Source: Palaemon carinicauda
Lineage: Eukaryota > Arthropoda > Malacostraca > Decapoda > Palaemonidae
Length of the DNA stretch: 64,000 nt
Assembly (NCBI RefSeq): GCF_036898095.1
Contig: NC_090739.1
Coordinates: 69,978,727-70,042,726, forward strand
Direction of reading: 5' to 3'
Numbering within the stretch: position 1 is the first letter of the stretch; every line of letters begins with the position of its first letter. Made by a program: the position numbers and the translations under genes. The notes beneath the pieces were generated by a model. It was not told where the DNA came from. It saw only the letters and a program-made list of their open reading frames with translations, and ran no database searches. Positions 41,051 to 52,192 of the stretch are shown here, one piece after another.

Positions 41051-41104
<54 letters not shown>
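40806..41104 (+). repeat. retroposon with (TAA)n tail, nested in LINE
   Basis: Contains GGGCTATTTTTCCCTATTGG, AGCCCTTGGGCTTCTAGCAT and GGGTTGTAGCTTGG, and ends in about 17 TAA units (41,054-41,104). I recall it as one of the commonest shrimp retroposons. Its last ~48 bases resemble the 3' end of the LINE at 55.6-57.3 kb, suggesting that it uses that LINE's machinery. Confidence 0.7.
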
Positions 41105-41105
<1 letters not shown>

Positions 41106-41875
41106 GGGAAACTCCTGTACGTTCTGTACCATTTTCAATTATTGATTTCTGAACGAATTGTCCAGTTATGCTATTCCATCGATACCATTCATGATCTTTA
41201 GATTATTTGTTACACAAAAGTCTATTAGGTTTTCTCCTTCAATATTTATAGTTTATTCTCTGTATGCTTATTATATTTTCTATTTCTCTTCTTTCGCTGC
41301 CTACTCGGGTATTAAAATCGCTTAGCAATATAGCGATGCTTTCTGTTGCTTGATCCTCTAAATGTAGATCTAAAAGTTCTATAACTTTTTCCTTCTCTTG
41401 AGTATGTCCTTGTTAGGGGGGGGGGCATTAATTTGATGTATGTTTTCTGAATAGAAGGGGAAAAGTCTGTGCCTTACAATCATAGCAACACCATGCTTTC
41501 AAATTCCTGCTTATATTTCAATGTAAATTAGTAAATAATCGCCACCTAAATCTTGTTCCACACACTCGCCTCTATGCATAGTCTCGGCCACACACAACAA
41601 ATCTAGTTTTCGTTCTTTCATCATATCTAATATTTCACCTTTTTTAAAACAAGTGTCAACATTTAGAGTACCACATCTTTATGTAAATTTTTCTTTGCCA
41701 TTCCTCCTAAGGCATTTCCAGATTCGTCACCTATTTTTACATCAGATAACTGATTCTTGGGTTTCTCGAGAGAAAGGTTTCGTCTAGCGGCTTAAGCCTA
41801 ACCTAAGTCCTAACTCATTTCTGGATATACTACCAGTAACTCAGTTGTTTGGTCCACGACTCCATAGTCAATATA

Positions 41876-41916
41876 CAGGGCGTTTCAAAATGATAGAACT
41901 GATTTCAGGACGCATT
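41876..41916 (+). mobile_element. mariner-like remnant, left piece
   Basis: CAGGGCGTTTCAAAATGATA looks like the terminus of an IS630/Tc1-mariner-type element (CAGGGTGTNNCAAAATGA is the usual form as I recall it). It is cut at ATT (41,914-41,916) by the Harbinger-like element, and its remainder is at 48,214-48,625. Confidence 0.5.
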
Positions 41917-42099
41917 GGGTGGTATTCATAAAGAAAAGGATATGCTTATACTTGCAAAATATGAAGGAAATCCTTCTACTTGTATTCATAAACATTTCAA
42001 GCAAAAGCTTCTACTTTTAGAGCAAAAGCATATCCTTATAATCACATAAAAGTAAATGGTTATACATAAAGAAGACCCTTTACTTCATATAAAGAGCAT

Positions 42100-42270
42100 A
42101 TGCTTGGGGATGTGAGGCATGTTAAACAATACATGCCCCATTTACCCACACTTGATCGTGATTTCAAGATGTTATTCCGTTTTGAAGAACAAAATGTACA
42201 GTGGCCTGCGGACAGATATCTTGTCCACACCTGTAATCTCGATGAAATATCAAGGTTAAGCCATAACTTG
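42100..42270 (+). pseudogene. HARBI1-like transposase N-terminal fragment
   Basis: The frame from 42,100 reads LPTLDRDFKMLFRFEEQNVQWPADRYL. In HARBI1-type transposases an FRxxxxxVQxLAxxFL segment sits near the N-terminus, ahead of the HTH. No DDE core is visible; the frame is lost after about 57 residues and runs to a stop near 42,306. Identification rests on this one segment and on the location just inside a Harbinger-like terminus. It could also be chance similarity. Confidence 0.4.
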
Positions 42271-42361
42271 GTGATATGCATTTTACATTTGCTTTTGCAT
42301 GTATAAACAGTTGGGAGAATACGAAGGCTGCTGTATTTAGTGATGTATGTATGTACAAATA

Positions 42362-42362
42362 G

Positions 42363-42409
<47 letters not shown>

Positions 42410-42473
42410 ACGTGTGTACAGTACATGCAAATATACTGTATTCATATAATATATAGATATAGTTTATATATAT

Positions 42474-42523
<50 letters not shown>

Positions 42524-42738
42524 TATATTATATATATGTATATGTATGTATATATGTATATATATATTATATATATAAATTTATATATATATGTATATGT
42601 ATATGTATGTATATATATGTATATGTATGTATATATGTCTGTGTATATGTATATATATACATTGTATAAATATACATATATACACAGAATATTCATATAC
42701 TGCAAAAGCTTATATACCTGCATGTATACACATATATA

Positions 42739-42791
<53 letters not shown>
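42362..42791. repeat. (TA)n/(TG)n/(ATGT)n microsatellite complex
   Basis: TA at 42,362-42,391, TG to 42,408, a TA run at 42,476-42,519, imperfect GTATATGTAT repeats to about 42,740, and TA again to 42,791. Peptides across it are artefacts. Confidence 0.95.
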
Positions 42792-42794
<3 letters not shown>

Positions 42795-42993
42795 TCGTAC
42801 CAGAAATAGATTGTTCTAAATCCCAAACCTGAAATAATTTAGCTGAAATCAACTATTTCAATTCGGTTTGCTTTAAACCTCAATTACCCTTCGCCCTTCG
42901 TCCGGGTATCTTAAAGTTTCCTTCAAACTGCAAAGTTGAGCGTCTAGCGTCTTTAAAACTTTTCAACTCAATTCCACAAATCAAATCATGTAG

Positions 42994-42998
<5 letters not shown>

Positions 42999-43035
<37 letters not shown>
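42999..43035. repeat. (ATT)n microsatellite
   Basis: About 12 ATT units followed by degenerate TTATTGTTGTTG. Confidence 0.95.
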
Positions 43036-43084
43036 TCATTATCATTCTTATTATTGTTGTTGTTTTTGTTGTTATAAAACAAGA

Positions 43085-43440
43085 AGGGAATTTTTCGCGA
43101 GTCCTTAAAGAATTCAGAAGAAAATCTTCTCGGATTTCCAAATGGCTTCAGAAGATATAGCCATAGACTTAGCATGGATTTCTGAATGCCTCCAGAACGG
43201 AATCTCAGAACGGTATCGGAAGAAAACTTTCCCGGATTTCCAAATGGCTTCAGGAAAAATAGCCATAGACTTAGCATGGAATTCTGAATGCCTCCAGAAC
43301 GGAATCTCAGAACGGTTTCGGAAGAAAACTTTCCCGAATTTCCAAAAGTCTTCAAAGGGCATAGCCGTATACTTAACATGGATTTCTGAATGACTCCAGA
43401 ACTGAAATTTCCAAGAGCTGTCCTGAACAACTTCTCCCCG
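43085..43440. repeat. ~102-bp tandem repeat, about 3.3 copies
   Basis: Units begin GGATTTCCAAATGGCTTCAG at about 43,132 and 43,234, with a third variant near 43,336. Each contains ATAGCC(A/G)TA(G/T)ACTTA(G/A)CATGG and CTCCAGAACGGAATCTCAGA. The period is a multiple of three, so repeat-encoded frames stay open on both strands, but I see no domain. Confidence 0.85.
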
Positions 43441-43449
43441 AGCTTCAAA

Positions 43450-44150
43450 TGACTTCTGAAGACCTGATCTTCATTTTTTCAAACGTAGCATGCAACACCT
43501 CACATGATCTGTATGTAGCTGGCGAAATATAACCAAGGAATTGCGCGTCAATAGGAGTAAGAGGAAATGAGTTGATGACTGGGAGAAGGATTTCACTTAA
43601 TTAACTCAGAGATCACGTTCTAGCGGAATAGGAAGCTGCCGGTAGGAATTATGTGTTACATCTTCGGAACACCATCAACTACAGATGGTTTTGGTTGCTG
43701 CTGAAGTTGCCGATCGTTCGTTTTATATCACCCGACCTATAGAAAGACACGGGATCTTCCGTTGGCAGCTGAGCTTTGAAGATCATAATGTATGCGCCTT
43801 GAAGGATCCTTTGCTTGGGCTTTTGCAACGATGTCTTATTAAAGGAGACTCTTGGAAAAAGTACGAGGCTTTGTATCGGTACAAAAACGGATTGCGGGGA
43901 ATGAGGATGGAGACAGAATGGTTTAACTGAACGGTGAGTGACGTGTAGTTCTTCAACAGGATTGTCCCAAAATTCGCCATTGAAGTAAGGACATATCCAT
44001 ACGACATTGGTAAATATATCATGTTGCTCGTCATTTACTTTGGCATGATAGTGTATGCGGAGAAATCGATAGTATTCATCTCTTTACTCATTGCCCAGAT
44101 AGGTAAAGAATAAATGCCTTCGATTTCCCTGAGGAATCTGACGAAGTGAG
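43450..44150. other. unique sequence inside the Harbinger-like element
   Basis: Contains an 81-codon plus-strand open frame (43,685-43,930) with no motif that I recognise. Not called as a gene. Confidence 0.4.
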
Positions 44151-47100
44151 GACTCGCGGCATTGAAATCTCTTTTGAAATCTAGAAGGACACTGACGAAC
44201 TAAGGAAAAGAGACAATGAAATCTCGAAAGAAACAGATAATCTAATGAAAGAAGATCTTGAAAACTAGAAGACAGGAGAGAACAGCGAAGAGGAGCCTCT
44301 AATGCCAGAGGTAAGACACCTAAAAATAGAGAGCCTCTAATGCTAGAAGTAAGACACCTCAAAATATAGATCGAAGACCCTCTAATGCTAAAAGTATGGA
44401 ACCTAGAAATATATGTCAAAGAACTTCTAATGCTAGAAGTGTGGGAGCTAAAGAGAGAGGTCAAAGAACTTCTAATGTTAGAGGTGTGGGAGCTATAAAG
44501 AGAGGTCAAAGAACTTCTAATGCTTGAGGTAAGGGAGCTGAAAAGAGGTCAAAGAACTTCTAATGCTAGAGGTGGGGGAGCTAAAAAGAAGTCAAAGAAC
44601 TTCTAATGCTAGAGGCGTGGGAGCTAAAAAGAGGTCAAAGAACTTCTAATGCTAGAGGTGTGGGAGCTAAAAAGAGGTCAAAGAACTTCTAATGCTAGAG
44701 GTGTGGGAGCTAAAAAGAAGTCAAAGAACTTCTAATGCAAGGGGTGGGGAAGCTAAAAAGAGATCAAAGAACTTCTAATGCTAGAGGTGTGGGAGCTAAA
44801 AAGTCAAAGAACTTCTAATGCTAGAGGTGTGGGAGCTAAAAAGAGGTCAAAGAACTTCTAATACTAGAGGTGTGGGAGCTAAAAAGAGGTCAAAGAACTT
44901 CTAATGCTAGAGGTGTGGGAGCTGAAAAGAGGTCAAACAACTTCTAATGCAAGGGGTGTGGGAGCTAAAAAGAGGTCAAAGAACTTCTAATGCAAGGGGT
45001 GGGGGAGCTAAAAAGAGGTCAAAGAACTTCTAATGCAAGGGGTGTGGGAGCTAAAAAAAAGGGTCAAAGAACTTCTAATGCAAGGGGTGTGAGAGCTAAA
45101 AAGAGGTCAAAGAACTTCTAATGCAAGGGGTGGGGGAGCTAAAAAGAGGTCAAAGAACTTCTAATGCAAGGGGTGTGGGAGCTAAAAAAAAGGGTCAAAG
45201 AACTTCTAATGCAAGGGGTGTGAGAGCTAAAAAGAGGTCAAACAACTCCTAATGCTAGAGGTGTGGGAGCTGAAAAGAGGTCAAACAACTTCTAATGCAA
45301 GGGGTGTGGGAACTAAAAAGAGGTCAAAGAACTTCTAATGCAAGGGGTGGGGGAGCTAAAAAGAGGTCAAAGAACTTCTAATGCAAGGGGTGTGGGAGCT
45401 AAAAAAAAGGGTCAAAGAACTTCTAATGCAAGGGGTGTGAGAGCTAAAAAGAGGTCAAAGAACTTCTAATGCAAGGGGTGGGGAGCTAAAAAGAGGTCAA
45501 AGAACTTCTAATGCAAGGGGTGTGGGAGCTAAAAAAAAGGGTCAAAGAACTTCTAATGCAAGGGGTGTGAGAGCTAAAAAGAGGTCAAAGAACTTCTAAT
45601 GCTAGAGGTGTGTGAGCTGAAAAGAGGTCAAAGAACTTCTAATGCAAGGGGTGTGGGAACTAAAAAGAGGTCAAAGAACTTCTAATGCAAGGGGTGGGGG
45701 AGCTAAAAAGAGGTCAAAGAACTTCTAATGCAAGGGGTGTGGGAGCTAAAAAAAAGGGTCAAAGAACTTCTAATGCAAGGGGTGTGAGAGCTAAAAAGAG
45801 GTCAAAGAACTTCTAATGCAAGGGGTGGGGGAGCTAAAAAGAGGTCAAAGAACTTCTAATGCAAGGGGTGTGGGAGCTAAAAAAAAGGGTCAAAGAACTT
45901 CTAATGCAAGGGGTGTGAGAGCTAAAAAGAGGTCAAAGAACTTCTAATGCTAGAGGTGTGGGAGCTGAAAAGAGGTCAAACAACTTCTAATGCAAGGGGT
46001 GTGGGAACTAAAAAGAGGTCAAAGAACTTCTAATGCAAGGGGTGGGGGAGCTAAAAAGAGGTCAAAGAACTTCTAATGCAAGGGGTGTGGGAGCTAAAAA
46101 AAAGGGTCAAAGAACTTCTAATGCAAGGGGTGTGAGAGCTAAAAAGAGGTCAAAGAACTTCTAATGCAAGGGGTGGGGGAGCTAAAAAGAGGTCAAAGAA
46201 CTTCTAATGCAAGGGGTGGGGGAGCTAAAAAGAGGTCAAAGAACTTCTAATGCAAAGGGTGTGGGAGCTAAAAAGAGGTCAAAGAACTTCTAATGCAAGG
46301 GGTGGGGGAGCTAAAAAGAGGTCAAAGAACTTCTAATGCAAGGGGTGGGGGAGCTAAAAAGAGGTCAAATAACTTCTAATGCAAGGGGTGTGAGAGCTAA
46401 AAAGAGGTCAAAGAACTTCTAATGCAAGGGGTGTGGAAGCTAAAAAGAGGTAAAAGAACTTCTAATGCAAGGGGTGGGGGAACTAAAAAGAGGTCAAAGA
46501 ACTTCTAATGCAAGGGGTGGGGGAGCTAAAAAGAGGTCAAAGAACTTCTAATGCAAAGGGTGTGGGAGCTAAAAAGAGGTCAAAGAACTTCTAATGCAAG
46601 TGGTGGGGGAGCTAAAAAGAAGTCAAAGAACTTCTAATGCAAGGGGTGTGGGAGCTAAAAAGAGGTCAAATAACTTCTAATGCAAGGGGGTGTGGGAGCT
46701 AAAAAGAGGTCAAAGAACTTATAATGCAAGGGGTGGGGAAGCTAAAAAGAGGTCAAAGAACTTCTTATGCAAGGGGTGTGGGAGCTTAAAAGAGGTCAAA
46801 GAACTCCTAATGCAAGGGGTGGGGGAGCTAAAAAGAGGTCAAAGCACTTCTAATGCAAGGGGTGGGGAAACTAAAAAGAGATCAAAGAACTTCTAATGCA
46901 AGGGGTGTGAGAGCTAAAAAGAGGTCAAAGAACTTCTAATGCAAGGGGTGTGAGAGCTAAAAAGAGGCCAAAGAACTTCTAATGCAAGGGGTGGGAGAGC
47001 TACAAAAGGTCAAAGAACTTCTAATGCAAGGGGTGGGAGAGCTACAAAAGGTCAAAGAACTTCTAATGCAAAGGGTGTGGGAGCTAAAAAGAGGTCAAAG

Positions 47101-47857
47101 AACTTCTAATGCAAGGGGTGGGGGAGCTAAAAAGAGGTCAAAGAACTTCTAATGCAAGGGGTGTGGGAGCTAAAAAGAGGTCAAAGAACTTCTAATGCAA
47201 GGGGGTGTGGGAGCTAAAAAGAGGTCAAAGAACTTCTAATGCAAGGGGTGGGGAAGCTAAAAAGAAGTCAAAGAACTTCTAATGCAAGGGGTGTGGGAGC
47301 TAAAATGAGGTCAAAGAACCTCAAATGCAAGGGGTGTGGGAGCTAAAAAGAGGTCAAAGAACTTCTTATGCAAGGGGTGTGGGAGCTTAAAAGAGGTCAA
47401 AGAACTTCTAATGCAAGGGGTGGGGGAGCTAAAAAGAGGTCAAAGAACCTCAAATGCAAGGGGTGTGGGAGCTAAAAAGAGGTCAAAGAACTTCTTATGC
47501 AAGGGGTGTGGGAGCTTAAAAGAGGTCAAAGAACTTCTAATGCAAGGGGTGGGGGAGCTAAAAAGAGGTCAAATAACTTCTAATGCAAGGGGTGGGGGAG
47601 CTAAAAAGAGGTCAAAGAACTTCTAATGCAAGGGGTGTGAGAGCTAAAAAGAGGTCAAATAACTTCTAATGCAAGGGGTGGGGGAGCTAAAAAGAGGTCA
47701 AAGAACTTCTAATGCAAGGGGTGGGGGAGCTAAAAAGAGGTCAAATAACTTCTAATGCAAGGGGTGGGAGAGCTACAAAAGGTCAAAGAACTTCTAATGC
47801 AAGGGGTGGGGGAGGTAACAAGAGGTCAAAGAACTTCTAATGCAAGGGGTGGGGGAT
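44150..47857. repeat. 43-bp minisatellite, about 80 copies, with higher-order structure
   Basis: The core unit reads GAGGTCAAAGAACTTCTAAT then GCAAGGGGTGGGGGAGCTAA and AAA, about 43 bp. Copies at the left edge (44,150-44,500) are degenerate (ATGCTAGAAGT, ATGCTAAAAGT), then become homogeneous. Two main variants occur: GCTAGAGGTGTGGG on the left and GCAAGGGGTG(T/G)GGG elsewhere. Between 45,061 and 46,104 a marked variant (GCTAAAAAAAAGGGTC) recurs at alternating spacings of about 131 and 217 bp, a higher-order repeat of ~348 bp (eight units). The period is not a multiple of three, and the open frames across it are artefacts. Confidence 0.97.
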
Positions 47858-48213
47858 AGATGTCGCCAGCGAGGCTTTGGGGAAGGCGCGGCGGCGTCTG
47901 TGTTCTTTCTGATGCGTAAACTTAATTAAATACAAGTAAAAACAGGGCATTAAATACGTATTATAAATACTAATCTCTTTCTTATCTTGACAGCACAAAT
48001 GAAATCTTACAAGTTCCAACATGTAACTAAGCTCTCCCGAAACACGAGTCAACCTTTTACTTCTGCTTGGAGGATATCCTCGCAAGTAAAAGATAATCAT
48101 TATGAATATGGAAAGAAAGATTTGCTTATACTTCTACCTTTTGCTTCAGAGAATTACCTTGTACTTCTACCTTATGCTTACAAGGATATCCTTCATTTTT
48201 ATGAATACCTCCC
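47858..48213. other. right subterminal part of the Harbinger-like element
   Basis: Non-coding, with CTTTTACTTCTGCTTGG and AAGGATATCCTTC motifs that mirror the left end (41,930-42,060). Confidence 0.5.
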
Positions 48214-48625
48214 ATTGATTCAGTTCTCAAACAGCGTTATGTAATGAACAAATGATCATTTGAAAGTGTTTATCCAAATTTTAAATATCTGCCACAATAT
48301 CTAAATGTTAGAGCTTGTTTAAATGAAAAATTGCCTATGGCGATGGATTGATCGAAAAGGGACATTACCGTAAGTTGATCTTCGGGCTTGGTCTGCGGGA
48401 TCTTCAGACACCGGGTGATTCATTTTTCTTGTGGGGATGTGTAAAAGATTGCGTCCATGTCCCACCACTTCCCACTAATCTTCATGACCCTCAACTTCGA
48501 TTATCAACAGTTATTGACACGGATGATCGAGATATGTTGGCACTTGTCTGGGATGAATTCTTGTATTGCAAAGATGTCATCTGTGGTGCAGACGGTGGCC
48601 TATGTGTTGAATAAATTGTGACTTG
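48214..48625 (+). pseudogene. mariner-like transposase, C-terminal remnant
   Basis: From about 48,330 the frame reads WRWIDRKG, then TPGDSFFLWGCVKDCVHVPPLP, DRDMLALVWDEFLYCKDVI and GADGGLCVE, stopping at 48,612. This is the C-terminal end of an IS630/mariner-type transposase: the SPDLTPxDFFLWG block with its catalytic Asp, followed by VWxEldYRxDVCR. The N-terminal and middle parts are missing between this and the left piece at 41,876, with the Harbinger-like element in the gap. Confidence 0.65.
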
Positions 48626-48629
48626 TCCA

Positions 48630-51554
48630 GGTTTTCTATTACTTTTTCTTTTAAATGTTGAGTGATGAAATCGGTCTATTATTTTTAAGCACCATGTATT
48701 TGGAGCAGGGCAAAGAAGTTCCTTGGTGTTTTCCTATCTGCCATGCAGAGGACGCGTCGGGTAGAAGTTTTCTCTCCCCCAGATTTTACGCTTTCCTGAA
48801 AGTGGCGTGCTTATCATTTAAAGAGAGAAAGTAAATCTGTAACTAATAAAGATAAGTTGTTAAGGTACCGTAGTTTTAAGTATTATTTTTTTCTAGGTTT
48901 ATATAAATCATATACAGTAGTTATATTTCTGTTGTTTAAATATGGGACTAAGATTGATTTTTCAATAGAAAGCAAGGATATTTCCTGGCTATTTGTAGAC
49001 TAATACGATTTGTGTTCCATGATTGATAATCTGTTTTCTGGAACAGAAGTAAATATTCCAATTGTTACATTAGCGTTCTGACATTTAAATGATATAAAGT
49101 TGAAATAGCTCTGACGCTATACAGGTTTTAAAGAAAACAAGACAAACGAAGCGCTTTTGGTATTAAATACTTTGGTTTCTATTGGTAGATAGATATTGAA
49201 GCTGCTTCCAAAAAATAAATACAAGATATTTTGGGAAATGTATAATGGGGATCTCCTCTTTGCTTTTTAGACTACATGGTGTGAGAGGGATAACTGGGGT
49301 TTTGGTGGAATGCAAGAGCATTTGCAAAACTCGTAAATAAGCCCTCCCTATCATATATTGCAAGTGCAAGAGATAATCCATGGAATTTAGACATACAAGT
49401 ATCATAAAATGTCAGTGACCTTCATTTTATTTTTTCTCTTTAACTTTGTTTTCCTGTTGTTTTTTTTTCGCATGTGCTTAGTCATTTAGCAAAATCCTTA
49501 GCATTTATGCTTTCAATTTGTATTCAATGACTGACATATAATCCTTTGAAAATTTGAAGTATTTTTAAGCATTATATAACCAATAACACTTTTCCCTGTA
49601 TAAATCAATTGTATCGCTTCAGTACAATTGCAGTGAAGTAGGAAAACATTTCTTGAAGTCGCATATCTTCTTGAATATACATTTAATAGAACTGGCCTCT
49701 TAAAGAACTGAATTCACGGAATCTTCGCCCACAGGCAGTTTGTTAACAAAGGGGAAAATAGCTGAATCACATATTATGACATCGAATAAATCTGTTTTTC
49801 TTTTTTATATTTCAAGCTCCGTGGTTACTTGACCCCATGCTGCTCACATATGTTGATTCGTCTGTTTACGTGAAATTTGGTCTGTACTAGATTCTGTTAC
49901 TTTAATCTGTTAATAGTGAGTTATCTTAACTGTTTTAGTGTGAAACCTATTTATGTAGTGTCATTGAAATATACTGCTGTCGGCTATATTCTATAAGGGT
50001 TTGTCACTATTGTGTATTTCTTAAGCAATATTATTGTGATATTTGTCAATATAACAAGAACTATAAACACTGGTGTCGAGTACTGTTGATTTCAATTCAG
50101 ATATTTCAATAAAAGAAAATACAAAAAATTTAGTCAGTATGGAATCATTTGTTTTTCGTATATATTGGTGGAGAAATTCACCACAATTATTGATTTAAAG
50201 ATCTACTATGTAACAACTGATAAAATAATAATGATAAAAGTAACCGAGAGTAGTCTTTTATGTCGCTGATTTTGTTGTTTAGTTCCCTTGTTACTTTTAA
50301 ATGGCGGTTAGGTATTACCACTTTTTGGAGAACATTATCATATGGTTACTATTTGTGCAAGGTCCCGTAAATGTTACTTCATCGTTTATGAAAAAAATAG
50401 ATGATTTACATACAGTAAATTTCCTTAAATATTTAGTGGTATTTTTCAGATCAATGTTTTCAAGATTCAGAAATTTAAACATTTTAACTTAATAATTAAG
50501 GGTTTGTATGACCTATATATTTTCTTATCCAATTGCGCTATTAATTTCTATTTGGTGACAAAGAATTGAAATTTTTTCGGAACACATTAATCCAGGGTTG
50601 GGGGTTGGGTTGGCGATTGTATATTTATCATCGTATCTTTTTTTTTTACTCTAGAGATTTATGTACTGTTGTAACCCAACCATACGCAGTAAAGTATCAA
50701 ACATTTCCGTTTACACACCCATAAATGAAGGAGGAGTGCTGATCCTTGGCTTCGTTGTAACCGCGCATTAAGAAAACAAACAGCGTGACCGCAAGTTCAC
50801 ACCCTCGGGCTCGGTCATTATAATAAACCTAGTGACCAAAGTATTATTTATGATGTGCGTCAATTCATTTTAAACTAACGTCACCCCTTATGAGCAAACA
50901 GGAAACGTATTTTCTAATTTTTTTTTTTTTTTTTGCTAATTGGTTATTGGATAACAATGCTGCGTAAATTCTTAATTAGAAAAAAGAGAGATGTAGTAAT
51001 CAGATTGGCAGATGGTGAGGGTAACTAAAGTGTAATTAGCTTACCAAGCAACGTTTTCTCAGAGGGTCGGGATTCCACTTCTTAAAGCCAATGAAGGGAG
51101 GCTTCAATGAATATTTTGGCGAGTTTGTACAGATGTCTTCTGAAGCGTTTAGGTTGTAATCCAGTAGATATCAACAACGAAATTTGAAATTTTTAAAGTT
51201 CAAATTATTTATTCTGTTCACTCAGGCTTTGTATTTTAAATAGTATTTTGAATTGTATTCTTATTCATAGAGTATTTGTCAAAATATATGTAGGCATTTC
51301 ATTGGAAGTAAATTGATTATAATTACAGCCTAGCTAGGGATTTTCCAATGGTAGTTGTAATTCAGTAATTCTGATCTGTGGTTCGATATCCTTATTGTCA
51401 TTTTGATTGTTTTTGAACTGCGTGTTTGGTTACATAAAACAGCCACTTCGCTGAGAGAACAGAAAATTCCTCTATCATCTCTTGGAAATAGGCTGAACAA
51501 TATCTAGAATTGATGCAGATTATTCAAATTTTATAAAAGTAGCTGCTATTATGT

Positions 51555-51599
<45 letters not shown>

Positions 51600-51920
51600 T
51601 GCATAATCAGGTCTTTTGATTTTAGCATGTAGACTTTGGATGTATACTATCATACTGATAGTTTGTGGATTCATTGTTAATAAAGTGGAGAAGAATAAAT
51701 AAGTTGAAGTTCAAAGTGAACATTAAATTTAAATCAAATGGGGTTTAGCATCCAGATTTCAAAATAAGAGTTTTAAATAGCTAGTAATTCTACCTCCGAT
51801 TATGACATTTATCGATCATCCTTTTGCCATTATGAATAAGTGAATAAGATTGTCTAAGCAGTCTCCGAAAAATATTACCTCTTGCATTTGAATACATAGA
51901 AGTTGAGAGAAATTCCTCAT
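48630..51920. other. no recognisable feature
   Basis: 3.3 kb of AT-rich sequence. Includes poly-T runs (50,637-50,648, 50,919-50,933 and 51,559-51,588). The short open frames at 49,163-49,405 and 50,301-50,492 have no motif. Confidence 0.55.
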
Positions 51921-51921
51921 C

Positions 51922-52085
51922 CAATCATCATCATTTCCTCCTACGCCTATTGTCGCAAAGGGCCTCGGTTAGATTTTGCCAGTCGTCTCTATCTTGAGCT
52001 TTTAATTTAATACTTCTCTATTCATCATCTCCGACTTCATGCTTCATTGTCCTCAGCCATGTAGGCCTGGGTCTTATCTCATCCA
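51922..52085 (-). pseudogene. LINE 3' end fragment (RT C-terminal tail)
   Basis: The minus strand reads RPRPTWLRTMKHEVGDD, a stop (TAG), RSIKLKAQDRDDWQNLTEAL and CDNRRRRK, ending in TGATGATGAT. The GRPxxTWLRT...DRxxWR pattern is the C-terminal tail of a LINE ORF2, and the trinucleotide tail marks its 3' end. Everything upstream in the LINE is absent, a severe 5' truncation. I recall this exact tail as very frequent in crustacean DNA. Confidence 0.75.
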
Positions 52086-52106
52086 ATAATATGAATTGTT
52101 CTTTTA

Positions 52107-52116
<10 letters not shown>

Positions 52117-52190
<74 letters not shown>
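52117..52190. repeat. (TA)n microsatellite
   Basis: About 37 uninterrupted TA units just beyond the LINE tail. Confidence 0.97.

Positions 52191-52192
<2 letters not shown>

Larger units (their letters stand above)
38590..41800 (-). pseudogene. decayed LINE (endonuclease-RT non-LTR retrotransposon)
   Basis: Read on the minus strand from about 41,790. An endonuclease opens with GTLNVDTCFKKGEILDMM...DLLCVAET (near 41,670-41,560) and LSDFNTRVGS (near 41,310). RT signatures follow: EEQQHGYRKDRS (near 39,560), FIDLENAFDSV (near 39,460) and EQGSVLSPLLF (near 39,265). The C-terminal tail is LRWLGH...GRPRKHWPDE...DRREWRQQ (38,945-38,604). It resembles the AP-endonuclease LINEs with an LRWLGHV and GRPxxxW tail, but I cannot fix the clade. 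Frames are broken throughout, and two shorter repeats (40,083-40,420 and 40,806-41,104) are inserted in it. The plus-strand frame at 38,540-38,866 is its shadow. Confidence 0.8.
41917..48213. mobile_element. Harbinger-like DNA element, 6.3 kb, filled by a minisatellite
   Basis: The ends are inverted: GGGTGGTATTCATAAAG on the left and the complement of GGGAGGTATTCATAAAA on the right, each extending into AGGATAT and pyrimidine-rich CTTCTAC motifs. ATT stands outside both ends, a 3-bp target duplication as made by PIF/Harbinger elements. A HARBI1-like fragment lies near the left end (42,100-42,270). The rest is microsatellite, a 102-bp tandem repeat and the large minisatellite, so the copy is not autonomous. 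Superfamily rests on the 3-bp duplication and the short protein match. Confidence 0.6.

Noticed and set aside
42347..42852. 130- and 109-codon ORFs rich in Tyr and Ile
   Set aside because: Microsatellite translation.
43685..43930. 81-codon ORF in the Harbinger-like element
   Set aside because: No recognisable motif, no supporting context, and not long enough to stand out; noted but not called.
46690..47626. ORFs of 68 and 96 codons with KKRSKNF repeats
   Set aside because: They arise from the 43-bp minisatellite, whose period shifts frame each unit; no start context or conserved domain.
44150..47857. CRISPR-like array
   Set aside because: Units are directly adjacent with no unique spacers, and the context is eukaryotic; it is a minisatellite.
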